From Gigaspora margarita (lineage: Eukaryota > Glomeromycota > Glomeromycetes > Diversisporales > Gigasporaceae): 64,000 bases of DNA. Location of the stretch: NCBI GenBank assembly GCA_009809945.1, contig WTPW01000010.1, positions 433,254 to 497,253 on the forward strand. Reading direction: 5' to 3'. Below the pieces are notes generated by a model. The model searched no databases and was not told the origin of the DNA. It saw only the letters and a list, made by a program, of their open reading frames with translations. The position numbers were made by a program, and so were the translations under genes. Of the stretch, positions 44,359 through 53,954 are shown in pieces; within the stretch, counting starts at the first letter, position 1, and every line of letters begins with the position of its first letter.

Positions 44359-44706
44359 CTAAAAAAAAAAAACCTACAAAACTGATAAGAAAAACTTTTC
44401 TACTTATAAAATCTGCTAGCCAATTTTAGAAAAAATCGACCAACCGGGTCGAAAAATCGGCTAAGCCGATTTTTTCAATTTCAGCCAGGATCACTACTGT
44501 ATATCGATATATCAGTAAGTGCGCACATATTACTATCTAAGCCCAAGGGTACTCTCGGGTACCCGTAGGGCACTATGGGGCTGGGTAGGATATCATATTT
44601 TGAGCCCTAGGGCAAGGATAAGGCTTGGAAGGTGAGCCCTTACATAAATAGGTAGGGCTAGGGTATTAGTAATACCCTAGCTCTACCCAGCCCATGTGGA
44701 GGCCTA

Positions 44707-45830
44707 GCAGCATCATTACCTTTTAATAGTACTTCTTAAAAGCATAGTCAAGATTTTTATTAATAGTAAAACAACTATAGTTGGCATAAGAAATAGAAAA
44801 AGGATTAATATAAGTAACAAATAGTTAAAGCTTAAAAATTACACAATTTTAAGAGATTACTTTACTGCTACAAAAAGTTAAGAGCTATAGTAGCAATGAA
44901 GAGAACAACAGAGCAGATATTTTAGCAAAAAAAGGTTGTAATTGGCTGGAGTGTAGTGATGGACCATTAGTGCCTATGCAAAGTGATACAAAAAATATCT
45001 TTCTGATGCGTTTCAATTGTAAAAATCTTGACAAAATTACTTTTTTGATATACTTGCATATATATAATATAAACCTTATCAGAAATAGAATTTGAAAATT
45101 TTTTATCTGCCTGCATGCATGTCTATATTTGTGCTTTAATGTTACTAACATATACATACTAACGTGTTTGTGTAATATGATAAATATCATATGATATGCT
45201 TCAGACATATAATGCTACGCATTAGCCTAGTTTAGATAGTAGTTTAGAGTTAACAGTAGATAGTAAGGCATTACCAAGAGGGGTAATGTATTGAAAGAAC
45301 TATTTAGTAAAGATGCCTACATATAGTTTTATTAAATTAGTTTTAAATCTAAGTATTAGCCTTTTGTGAAGTAAGACCAGAGCAATTTTAATACTAAGTA
45401 AAAACAATGAAGAAGCTTTTTTTTAGAATATTTTTTAGAAAAAACTTAAAAATCAATTAGAAATAAAGTATAACTTATTAAACAAGAGTAAGAGAACTAT
45501 AATTTAGATCAAAGTGATTATAAATCAACCTCTATTACTTGAAAGTCTATATAGAAAAAATGCAACTCTATATATATATTCAAACTGTATCATGTATAAT
45601 AAGAACTATAAAAAGAACATGCTACATATGGTTGCTTGTAAAAGTCTCACAAGCAATTAGAAGAAAACAGAAAATTTAGCATTAGAGTTAACTTGAAATG
45701 CAATAGAGAATGAAATAGAAGAACTTAGGACTAGAGCATGCTTAGACACATTTTTTTCTCTTAAGATATATTAAAATATTATCAAATATAATTAGAGCTT
45801 CTAAAAAGTCAAGTTAGAAGAAGTGTATAT
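44707..45830 (+). pseudogene. LINE-2 RNase H end and Cys/His tail
   Basis: ENNRADILAKKGCNWLECSD (about 44898) matches the last RNase H segment (NEYVDKLAKEA in LINE-1). NCIMYNKNYKKNMLHMVACK (about 45590) corresponds to the LINE-1 Cys/His tail, with one Cys lost to Tyr. About 45040-45240 looks unrelated and may be another small insertion. Element B cuts the relic just after. Confidence 0.72.
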
Positions 45831-45867
45831 AAAAAGTTTTTAACAAAGACCAAGTTTTCTGCTAGTA

Positions 45868-47655
45868 CATCAGCAAATAAATTTACAAAATCTTTTGAAA
45901 GAAATTGCATGCCAAAATCTTTTAAAAGAATTGCGATTGATGCGAAATCTTTCAAAAAATATACAATCTTTTAAAAGGTTTTGGTATACATTTTTTCGAA
46001 ATATTTCAAAATAAATTTTGAAATATTTCAAAATATATTGCGAAATATGGCAAATAAAAACAATGCAACACATATCTAATTATCCCCTCTTCGGGGTCGC
46101 AGGAGGTAATATTTTACATATTATCACAATAATAAATAAACAATATATATATTTACATATTCATGCTTTTGCAAATTTTTGAACGTTTTCACAGGTTTTC
46201 TCGCATTGTTTCACAATTTAATATAAAATTTTACATTGTTTTATTTATTATTATACATTATATTTTAAATTTATTTTAAATTAAATATATATATTTATTC
46301 ANNNNNNNNNNNNNNNNNNNNNNNNNNNNNNNNNNNNNNNNNNNNNNNNNNNNNNNNNNNNNNNNNNNNNNNNNNNNNNNNNNNNNNNNNNNNNNNNNNN
46401 NNNNNNNNNNNNNNNNNNNNNNNNNNNNNNNNNNNNNNNNNNNNNNNNNNNNNNNNNNNNNNNNNNNNNNNNNNNNNNNNNNNNNNNNNNNNNNNNNNNN
46501 NNNNNNNNNNNNNNNNNNNNNNNNNNNNNNNNNNNNNNNNNNNNNNNNNNNNNNNNNNNNNNNNNNNNNNNNNNNNNNNNNNNNNNNNNNNNNNNNNNNN
46601 NNNNNNNNNNNNNNNNNNNNNNNNNNNNNNNNNNNNNNNNNNNNNNNNNNNNNNNNNNNNNNNNNNNNNNNNNNNNNNNNNNNNNNNNNNNNNNNNNNNN
46701 NNNNNNNNNNNNNNNNNNNNNNNNNNNNNNNNNNNNNNNNNNNNNNNNNNNNNNNNNNNNNNNNNNNNNNNNNNNNNNNNNNNNNNNNNNNNNNNNNNNN
46801 NNNNNNNNNNNNNNNNNNNNNNNNNNNNNNNNNNNNNNNNNNNNNNNNNNNNNNNNNNNNNNNNNNNNNNNNNNNNNNNNNNNNNNNNNNNNNNNNNNNN
46901 NNNNNNNNNNNNNNNNNNNNNNNNNNNNNNNNNNNNNNNNNNNNNNNNNNNNNNNNNNNNNNNNNNNNNNNNNNNNNNNNNNNNNNNNNNNNNNNNNNNN
47001 NNNNNNNNNNNNNNNNNNNNNNNNNNNNNNNNNNNNNNNNNNNNNNNNNNNNNNNNNNNNNNNNNNNNNNNNNNNNNNNNNNNNNNNNNNNNNNNNNNNN
47101 NNNNNNNNNNNNNNNNNNNNNNNNNNNNNNNNNNNNNNNNNNNNNNNNNNNNNNNNNNNNNNNNNNNNNNNNNNNNNNNNNNTTGTAAAGTGCTAATATA
47201 AAGAGAAAAAAATTAAAAAATAAATAAAAAAAAAGAGAAAAACAAAAAAAAGAGAAAAACAAAATGAAAAAATATAAAATGAAAACAAAAAAAAAAAATA
47301 AAAAAATGAAAAAAAAACAATGTAAAAAGATCTAATTATAAACAAAAGATCAATCTGATCTTGTAATATAGAGTTTGTAGGTTATATTTGAATATCATCG
47401 AAATATTTTGAAATGTGCTCTTAGGTTACAAATCTGCTAATCTAGGTTGGTTTCCTGGATCTAAAATATTTTGAAAAATATTTCGATTCCACTTTCGAAA
47501 TATTTTGAAATCATTTTTGAAATATTTTAAAAACTGAAATATTTCGAAATATATTGTGAAATATTTTAAAATATATTGCACTAACTAAAACTTTCAAAAG
47601 ATATTGCAGATTTGTAAGATCTTTCAAAGATTTCACTACTATAAATTTGCTAATG
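45868..47655. mobile_element. Element B: A/B/C-type TIR element with gap
   Basis: The left end CATCAGCAAATAAATTTACA and right end in reverse CATTAGCAAATTTATAGTAG are followed inside by AAATCTTTTGAAAG-type words. Landmarks shared with A and C are CCCCTCTTCGGGGTCGC then AGGAGGTAATATTTT (about 46083), AAGATCTAATTATAAACAAA (about 47324) and an AGGTTACAAATCTGCTAATC motif (about 47422). A gap of 881 bases occupies the middle. The target duplication is not clear. Confidence 0.65.
46302..47182. other. Assembly gap (881 N)
   Basis: Unresolved bases inside element B. No content can be inferred beyond what elements A and C suggest. Confidence 0.99.
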
Positions 47656-47666
47656 TAGCTTCTAGA

Positions 47667-48080
47667 GATTAGTATAAGGGAGCTTCCAGAAATTAGCTAA
47701 TTTCTAAGTAGATAGATGGGTTAGGGCTGTGTCATTAATCACCTGATTATTTTTTATTAGAGGCCTACCCTCTCCTCCCTCCTTAATATAAATTTGGTCA
47801 GGTTCCTATATATAATTTCAACATTTTTTATCCCCTCTCCCCCCCTAAAAAATTACCTGCTTTTTGTCACTTCCCTTAGCTGACGTATTAGGTGTAATTC
47901 TGGCCAAAATTTTAGAATTCTGATCAAAGTTACAAAATTATTTTGGACCAAAATTATAGATTTATTAATAATATTTTATAATTAATAACTTTTAATCTAC
48001 TGGACCAAATTTGATGATTTAACTATCAAAATAATTCTTTCAATAAGAGAATTCTAGCAAGTCCAAAATCATAAAAAAAG
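47667..48080. mobile_element. Truncated Harbinger-like palindromic MITE (relative of 202-1105)
   Basis: It starts AGGGAGCTTCCAGAAATTAG and, after a nested MITE, continues TTCTGGCCAAAATTTTAGAA and TACTGGACCAAATTTGATGA, the same order as 206-420. Only one half is present. It is cut by the left end of the pogo-like element at about 48110. Confidence 0.6.
47724..47875. mobile_element. Harbinger-like MITE, TTA target duplication
   Basis: The ends are GGGCTGTGTCATTAATCACC and, in reverse, GGGAAGTGACAAAAAGCAGG, with TTA at 47721-47723 and 47876-47878. It is 152 bp and belongs with the MITE at 7897-8060, including the internal AGGCC/GTAGCC region followed by CT-rich text. Confidence 0.7.
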
Positions 48081-48388
48081 TAAGGAGTCCCTATTTTATC
48101 ATGATTTATAATGTCTTCCTTTTCTATAATCACGTAGTTTGTTATAGCAAAAATGATGATTATAAAGAGGTGTGATCATATAGTAATTACTCTATATAAT
48201 CATATCTAATACTGTGATTTATATTAAATAATTATATAAGTAAATATTATAATCACAAATAGTTGCTACATATAAAAGTCCAAATTGTACTAAGTGAATA
48301 AACTTTTATGTATTAAGTAAAGTTGTTTGAAAAAACAAATTACACATATTCTAAAAGTTTCATATAATTTGAATGAACTTTTATTAAT

Positions 48389-50177
48389 CATCAGCGAATT
48401 ATATATACGTAATCTTACGTAAGATATTATGGGCTGTAATATTACGAGAATTTTACGATCAACACGGCGTATTACGTAATATATAACGTTAGATTACGGG
48501 AATATTATGGTTATTATTTCGAAATATTTTGAAATATACCAAATAAAAAAATGCAAATTACCTCCCCTCTACAGGGGTCGCGTACTCATGCAGATCAATA
48601 AACTAATGCGTGCAGGAGGTAATATTTTGATATTTTCGCATTGTTTCGCAATATTTTGGATCTTTTCGCATTGTTTCGCAATATTTAGCAAATTTTCACA
48701 AATTTTTAAAAAATAAATAAACGATATATATATTCACATAATCATGCTTTTTTACAGGTTTTTACTTTATTTCGCAAGGTTTCGCAATTTATTATAAAAT
48801 TTTATATTTTTTTATTTATTATTATTTATTTATTTATTATTATATATTATACATATTATATTATATATTATATTTTAATTATTATACATTTTTTACTGTA
48901 TTATTTTTATATTATTATATATTATTTTAAATACTTTCGCACTTCTTCGCATCTAATTCTATCACTATATACAAAAAACTAGCCCTACACACTTATTTTC
49001 GCTCACCCACAGTTAGCTATTATTTTCGATTCTTTGTTTTCTATTGTCTTCACTTTGACTACTTCTTTTGTTTTGGCTATAAACTTCATTTCGCACTCTT
49101 TGTCTAAAAACTTCAAAATAAAAAACATTTCTTAGAAGTGTTGGTTCTTGCAAATTGCCGAGGAAAGTCACAAAGTTTCGAAGTAGTTAGGAATAAATAA
49201 ACTAAAATAAAAATTAAAAAAATAAGTAAAAAAAAACAAAAAAACAAAAAGTGTAAGCAAACTAATAAAAAAAAATAAACGAAGCCCCAAATCTTCGTAA
49301 GAGTTCGCATTCTTGTAAATTCAGAAATTGTGAAAACCATGTTAATGTTCTTGTGAAATGCCAAAAAAGTCGCGAAGTACTGAAAAAGTTGGGCCTGTTT
49401 TTCTTGCAAAGTGCCAGGAAGTAAGGGTTCTGTTCTCACAAAGTGCCGAAATATAATAAATTAATAAAAAAATTTTAAAATAAAACAAAAAAAACAAAAA
49501 CAAAAAACATGAAACGAAAATATAAATGACGCGAAACCTTGCAAAAACTTGCACAAACTTGCAAAACCTTGCGAAAACTTGCGAAAACTTGCGCCTAACT
49601 AAATCATTTCTTTAAAGAAGCATTCTTGGTGTTCTTGAATGTGTCAGAAGTCTGAGTAGATATGCGCAAGGTTTCGAAATGTTGTATGTCTTCTTGCAAA
49701 GGTGTCTTGTAAAAGTGCCGAAATAAAAAATAAATTAAAAAAAATTAAAAATAAAAATAAAAACAAAAAAACAAAACAAAAACAAAAAATGAAACAAAAA
49801 TAAAAAACGAAACAAAATAAAAACAAAAAAGCGAAAAAAAATAAAAGATCTAATTATAAACAAAAGATCTAATCTGATCTTGTATACAGAATTTGAATAT
49901 CATCGAACTATTTCGAACTATTTCAAAAAATCAGTCTAATGCGCGATCCAGGTTACAGACCTACTGATCCTGATCCAGCTTGGTTTCCTAGTCCTAAATT
50001 ATTTTGAAATGGATTGAAATATTTCGTTAACCTATTTCAAAATATTTCGAAATTACTTTCGTAATATTTTGAAAATTTGATAATTCAAAATATTTCATAA
50101 TATATTACGTAATATTTTGCTTATATTACAGTTCGTAAGATCTTACATAAGATTACGCTATTATAAATTTGCTGATG
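48389..50177. mobile_element. Element C: best-defined A/B/C-type copy, ATTAAT duplication
   Basis: The left end CATCAGCGAATTATATATAC and right end in reverse CATCAGCAAATTTATAATAG are followed by an inverted GTAATCTTACGTAAGAT/GTAATCTTATGTAAGAT pair. ATTAAT lies at 48383-48388 and 50178-50183, a 6-bp duplication (itself palindromic, so less decisive). Order inside: TTTCGAAATATTTTGAAATA, an imperfect TTACCTCC...GGAGGTAA stem enclosing AGGGGTCGCGTACTCATGCA, ACTTTCGCACTTCTTCGCAT, CTTGCAAAGTGCC repeats, then TTGCGAAAACTTGCG repeats, AGATCTAATTATAAACAAAA and CCAGGTTACAGACCTACTGA. There is no transposase. The superfamily is unknown to me. Confidence 0.75.
49130..49740. repeat. CTTGCAAAGTGCC and ACTTGCGAAAACTTGCG repeats
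   Basis: Irregular repeats of GTTCTTGCAAATTGCCGAGG type are followed near 49520-49600 by a tight run of AACTTGCGAAAACTTGCG. Minus-strand open frames here are Phe/Leu-rich products of A-tracts and are rejected as genes. Confidence 0.7.
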
Positions 50178-50299
50178 ATTAATTTTTTTACTTTATGTTA
50201 GATGAAAAAAATAAATTATTTTTTTGTCCAATATATAATAAAAAAGCAAATTAATAATAATTTGTCAAGAAGTATGGTAACTTTAGTAAAATTGGATAT

Positions 50300-51240
50300 T
50301 TGTTACCCCTTCAAGCATTTGTGACTACAGGTACAAAGTTCAAATCCCATCAGAGATGTTTTTTAAAAATTTATACCTGTGTCACAGTAACTCAAACTAG
50401 AAGCTAGATCAGTAGATCTGTAACCTGGGTTGCACCAAGAGTGTATTAATATAACAACAATACCGATTTGGGAGCCCTATATAAAGCAGATAAAAATAAC
50501 CCCTAAAGGTGCCAGAATGGGAAAACATGCTTGGCAAGCCCCAAGCGGAGAATAGTCAGCTTTCGATGGTATTACAAAATAGAGTCAAAATGAGTAGGCT
50601 AGCTAGAAAAACTAGAACATACAAAGGGTCAAAGGACCCTACCAATCAAGCTACCAGAGTCATACTAGAGAAAAAGGACACGTGTTATAGAAGTGTGGAC
50701 CAAGGAAAGGGAGACTATAAAGGCATCCTAAAGCCTAGCTAACTGATCCTTCTAGGCTATCAGATTGGAAGTTTTAGGAAGTACTAGGAAATATGCTTAA
50801 GAAGACGAAGAAATAGGGTACTGGGGTTAGTAAACTTTGCAAGAGCAGAAGTAGGTATTGGTAAAAGAACAGAGGTTATTCTATTTTGCAAGTGTTGGTC
50901 TCGGCCATAGCAACAATTACTAAAGTAAATAAATATTTGGGTGGGACAAGTACTACTCTACCAAGTTTTCTACAAGGATACCTGCCTAGAGTATGGAGTC
51001 CTAAGGGCATAGAACTAGCATCTGGAACAATGTTCTAGTAATACAAGAGGGTTGGCAGGAGGGACAAGGATCAGAGGGTTTAAAATAGGCAATATCAGTA
51101 TATGGGTTGCAGGTATGGCAGCTAGTATAGAACCTTAGAGTAGCTATTTAAATAGGCAACTAAAAGTTGCAGGTGTAGCTAGTTGTACTCTCATCATTGT
51201 AACAAATACTAGTAGTCCTTCATATGGGATTACCAACGGC
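50300..51240 (+). mobile_element. GC-richer island with tRNA-like head and SINE-body segment
   Basis: Near 50310-50362 AAAGTTCAAATCCCATCAGA contains a B-box-like GTTCAAATCC. An A box is not convincing. A TATA-like GAGCCCTATATAAAG lies near 50471, followed by about 780 bp of more balanced composition with short open frames only (one 77-codon frame from 50509). GGGTTGCAGGTATGGCAGCT (about 51105) and the following AGTATAGAACCT match the SINE body at 4838-4870. It is probably a composite or longer SINE-related element. No protein is recognised. The minus-strand motif AGATCAGTAGATCTGTAACC (about 50406) is the one found in elements A-C. Confidence 0.45.
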
Positions 51241-51394
51241 TCTAAAATCTTGAATAATATTTTCTGATCCCAAAGCAGATACTTTGAATACAAAAAAAAA
51301 ATAATAATAATAGTTTGTCAAGTTTGTCAAAATTCTAGAATATGTATAATTTGCATGTCAAACAGCTTTCTTAATGTATTAATCGATTTACTTA

Positions 51395-52081
51395 CCATAA
51401 ATTCCCAAAAATAAGCTACCCTTTTGTTTTAACCAAAAAATCCAAAAACTTATTTACTTGAAAATAAGCTACTCCCATGATTGATAATAGCACTATATAG
51501 TAAAGTCCAAATTTTACTATGTAAATCAATGATAATTGCTTAAATAAATTTATTAAGAAGATCAAAATACATATAGTAAAATTTTTAGCAAAATTAAANA
51601 ACATTTTATTATTTGACTTTGACTTTTATATTTGACAAAAAAAGTAAAATTTTTTAAAAAAGTATATTCGATGAACGTAAAAATTAAAAGTCATATAATA
51701 AAAATTTTCCAATTTGAATAAAAATTTCAGAGTATATGCATTTAGATATTCTGAATAGGTTTATTTAAGCGATTATAATCGATTTATTTAGTATAATTTG
51801 GACTTTACTATGTAGCAACTACTTGCAATCAGTGATGTAAATTGGATTCGCGCAGTAGGCGCAGCACACATAGATTTAAATTTGCACATATATCGGGCTC
51901 TCTATATATATAGTACACATATAAAATTTTTTTTTGTGCATTTTTTTTTGTATTTGTACCAATAAAAATTTTTTGAATTTATAACACTGCTTGCAATTGC
52001 TAAAAACTAAATTTAATCCAAAACAAGCAAACTTCCAATTTTTTGTATAACAAAATATAGCTTACTTTCGGGAATCTATAG
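51395..52081. mobile_element. AATAAGCTACC-family palindromic MITE with nested hAT MITE
   Basis: The left end CCATAAATTCCCAAAAATAA and right end in reverse CTATAGATTCCCGAAAGTAA are flanked by TA (51393-51394, 52082-52083). The arms pair around about 51650, and box-like motifs are spaced about 214 bp apart (51538, 51752), as in the copies at 6378 and 8744. One ambiguous base lies at 51599. Confidence 0.75.
51830..51989. mobile_element. hAT-like MITE with perfect 8-bp duplication
   Basis: The ends are CAGTGATGTAAATT and, in reverse, CAGTGTTATAAATT. CTTGCAAT is present immediately before (51822-51829) and after (51990-51997). It is 160 bp, nested in the MITE at 51395-52081. The CAGTG start and 8-bp duplication agree with the hAT superfamily. 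Confidence 0.88.
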
Positions 52082-52299
52082 TAGTAAAATTTAGACTTTC
52101 ATATATAATATTGTGATTATATAAGAGTATTTTACTAATAAAAAATCTCAAAAAGCTTCTAAAAAATATGATAGTAATTATAAGCTATTTGTGATTATAT
52201 AAAGGTATTTTTTATATTAAAAAAATAGTAGTTAAAATTTTGTGTGATTATATAGAGGTTGTAACTATAGAGGAGGTGATTGTAGAGGAAAAAGACAGT

Positions 52300-52645
52300 A
52301 TAATAATTAAGTTGTAATTCTTTAAATAAACTACAATATAGTATTAGAAACTATATTTTTAAAACCAATATTTAAAAAATTCACCAAAATATTGTAAATT
52401 ATTTTTTTAATTAAAAAAGTTCTTTAAAATTTAATATTTTTAGCTTATAAGCAATATAAACTTTTTGTCTTATAATATAAATACAAATAATACAAAAATA
52501 TAATTCTATTTTCAAATATTATTATACTAAATTTTATTTAAATATTTTAAATAATTAAAAAAATAGATTAGAGATATATTTATAGTAATTATAAAAACAA
52601 ATTTGATTACAAACTTTACAGATTAAGAGATACAAACTTCTATCT
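52300..52645. mobile_element. Truncated TCYCTTAAAC-family element (right end)
   Basis: The right end, read in reverse from about 52635, is TATCTCTTAATCTGTAAAGT followed by ATCAAATTTG. Upstream AAGTTGTAATTCTTTAAATA resembles the interior of 26038-26694 near 26380. The left end is not visible. Confidence 0.45.
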
Positions 52646-53009
52646 ATAAAATTGAAGCAATTTTTTTTTTTTGTAATATTTTGCCAAACTCTTCTATTCC
52701 AAGATTTTGTTATATCAAGTTATTACTATTAAGTTCCTATTATAAACTTCTATCTTAATTTAACTTCTATATCTTTAAAATTCTTATATAAAAAACTCTA
52801 AAAAGCACATTTTTCAAGAGCTAACATTTTTTGGTTACCTTATAGACCCCTAAGAACAGTGTACTGCACTAGTGCTAGAAAGCCAGATTTCAATAAAGAA
52901 ATTTCAACTTCTATCTTTATGCACTACAAGTTTATAAATAGATATTCTTATTATATCTTATGATTTCAGTTATTCCAAATCAGGTTTTAACTTGTTTTAT
53001 TTTTCTGTT
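52646..53009. other. AT-rich interval without recognisable gene
   Basis: No TIR, RNA gene or meaningful open frame is seen. Short patches such as CCTAAGAACAGTGTACTGCA are less AT-rich but non-repetitive in this window. Confidence 0.4.
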
Positions 53010-53188
53010 ACAACTTTCAGAATAATAGCTGCCCAAATACATCTATCTGTAGTTCCTGTTTTACTTTTTGTAGTGTTTTAGTTCCATATTTGGCTAGCTT
53101 TTTATTATTTACTATTAGAAAATTGAACTGACAACTTTTTGAATTGCAACTTGGAAGTATAACTACTATGCTATTAACCCACAGGTCT
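53010..53188 (-). mobile_element. Second tRNA-derived SINE copy, internally shortened
   Basis: On the minus strand GGGTTAATAGCATAGTAGTT, then ATACTTCCAAGTTGCAATTC and AGTTCAATTTTC, match the SINE head at 4660-4735, including the A box (TAGCATAGTAG) and a decayed B box. The end TTTGGGCAGC...TGAAAG matches the 3' end near 5198. The body between them is much shorter than in the first copy. An 80-codon frame spans it but is not a gene. Confidence 0.65.
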
Positions 53189-53230
53189 AAAATTAAAACA
53201 TAGCTTTTTAAATAAATTAAATACTTAATA

Positions 53231-53855
53231 TCCCTTAAACCGTTAGGTTTAGTATACAAATTTGTACGCTAAAATATTTTAAAGAAAATTGGGCTTGAAA
53301 AAAAATTTTTTTTTATGAACCTTTTATTCTAATTGGTTGTAGTGATTCTTCAAGACCTGAGTTACATAGCACACCTGCAGCTATGGTGTGAAAACTTTAT
53401 ATAACTTGATTAGAAGGTACAAACTTACATGATGGCTGAAAAATAGATCATTTTACCTATACTTTTGAGCCATCTTATCTCTTTAACATCATCTCAAAAA
53501 ATCAATTATATAAAGCTGGTTATGAAAATTCTTTGATCAACTTTAAAGTTATATTATAAAAGTGATCTCTGCGCAGCGATTGTAAAAAATCTTTATAAGT
53601 ATTACGTGAAAATACCTTTTTTAGTATTAAATTTAGGCACAAAGATCCTATTATGATCAATATTAAATAACTGATTTTTGGAGTATTGATAAAAAATTTT
53701 ATGAACTAAAAACTATATAGTAATCAAAACATAGTATTTTTTATTTTAGCTTAAAAAATAGGGGGTGTGGCTTAATAAATTTTAGAGTAAATGCACAAAA
53801 ACCAGTCAAAAATCATTTTTAGCATACAAATTTGTATGCTAGATGGTTTAAGGAA
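53231..53855. mobile_element. TCYCTTAAAC-family element with subterminal palindromes
   Basis: The ends are TCCCTTAAACCGT and, in reverse, TTCCTTAAACCAT, with TA on both sides (53229-53230, 53856-53857). Each end is followed by a near-perfect palindrome around CAAATTTG: AGTATACAAATTTGTACGCT on the left, AGCATACAAATTTGTATGCT on the right. It is 625 bp, almost the same size and layout as 26038-26694, though the palindromes differ in sequence. Confidence 0.78.
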
Positions 53856-53954
53856 TACTTTTCTAATATTCTTCTATATAACCAAATCTAGATATGCTTT
53901 GGTCACTCTAGTAAATTTAAACTACAAATAAGTATTTAAATTTGGCATTGTTAA

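Larger units (their letters stand above)
42564..44494. mobile_element. Element I: TA-target TIR element carrying captured gene fragments
   Basis: The ends GTGATCCTGGTCGATCAAAA and, in reverse, GTGATCCTGGCTGAAATTGA share GTGATCCTGG. They are followed on both sides by inverted GCCGA/TCGGC words (GGCTTAGCC, GGCTAAGCC). TA lies at 42562-42563 and 44495-44496. The interior (1.9 kb) includes a hAT-like MITE, a small TA MITE, a Sel1-like relic and an exon-like segment in the opposite orientation. Carriage of host gene pieces between TIRs resembles Pack-type elements described in plants. Confidence 0.68.
42363..44704. mobile_element. Element H: fold-back element with GGGTACCC-type arms
   Basis: The ends GGCCTCCGTATGGGCCAGGG and, in reverse, GGCCTCCACATGGGCTGGGT are flanked by TA (42361-42362, 44705-44706). 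The arms are about 200 bp, unusually GC-rich here, and full of GGGTACCC, AGGGCTAGGG and GGGTATT words. Element I fills the centre. Without it, H would be a palindrome of about 410 bp. Confidence 0.78.
27190..45830 (+). mobile_element. LINE-2: strongly decayed non-LTR retrotransposon split by insertions
   Basis: Fragments in LINE order lie on the plus strand: ORF1 relic (27190-28791), endonuclease (34972-35850), RT (36640-38300), linker to RNase H (38300-39670) and RNase H plus Cys/His tail (44707-45830). They are separated by a 6.2 kb element (28792-34971) and a nested stack (39671-44704). Similarity to LINE-1 is clear by motif in each part, but stops occur every few tens of codons, so it is much older. 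Its 5' untranslated region may extend upstream through the insertions at 24722-27112 and 23232-24553. Confidence 0.75.
48111..52298. mobile_element. Pogo-like TIR element, diverged second copy
   Basis: The left end ATGTCTTCCTTTTCTATAAT and right end in reverse CTGTCTTTTTCCTCTACAAT both continue CAC and are flanked by TA. Internal words near both ends (GTGATTATATAGAGGTTGT, TATAATCATAT) match 24722-27112. Element C, the GC-richer island and a 687-bp MITE are nested inside, so the original element was far shorter. The pairing of the two ends is an inference. Confidence 0.6.

Noticed and set aside
46276..47262. Long open frame of 328 codons
   Set aside because: It runs almost entirely through N. 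The same applies to frames at 32763-33018 and 62282-62626.
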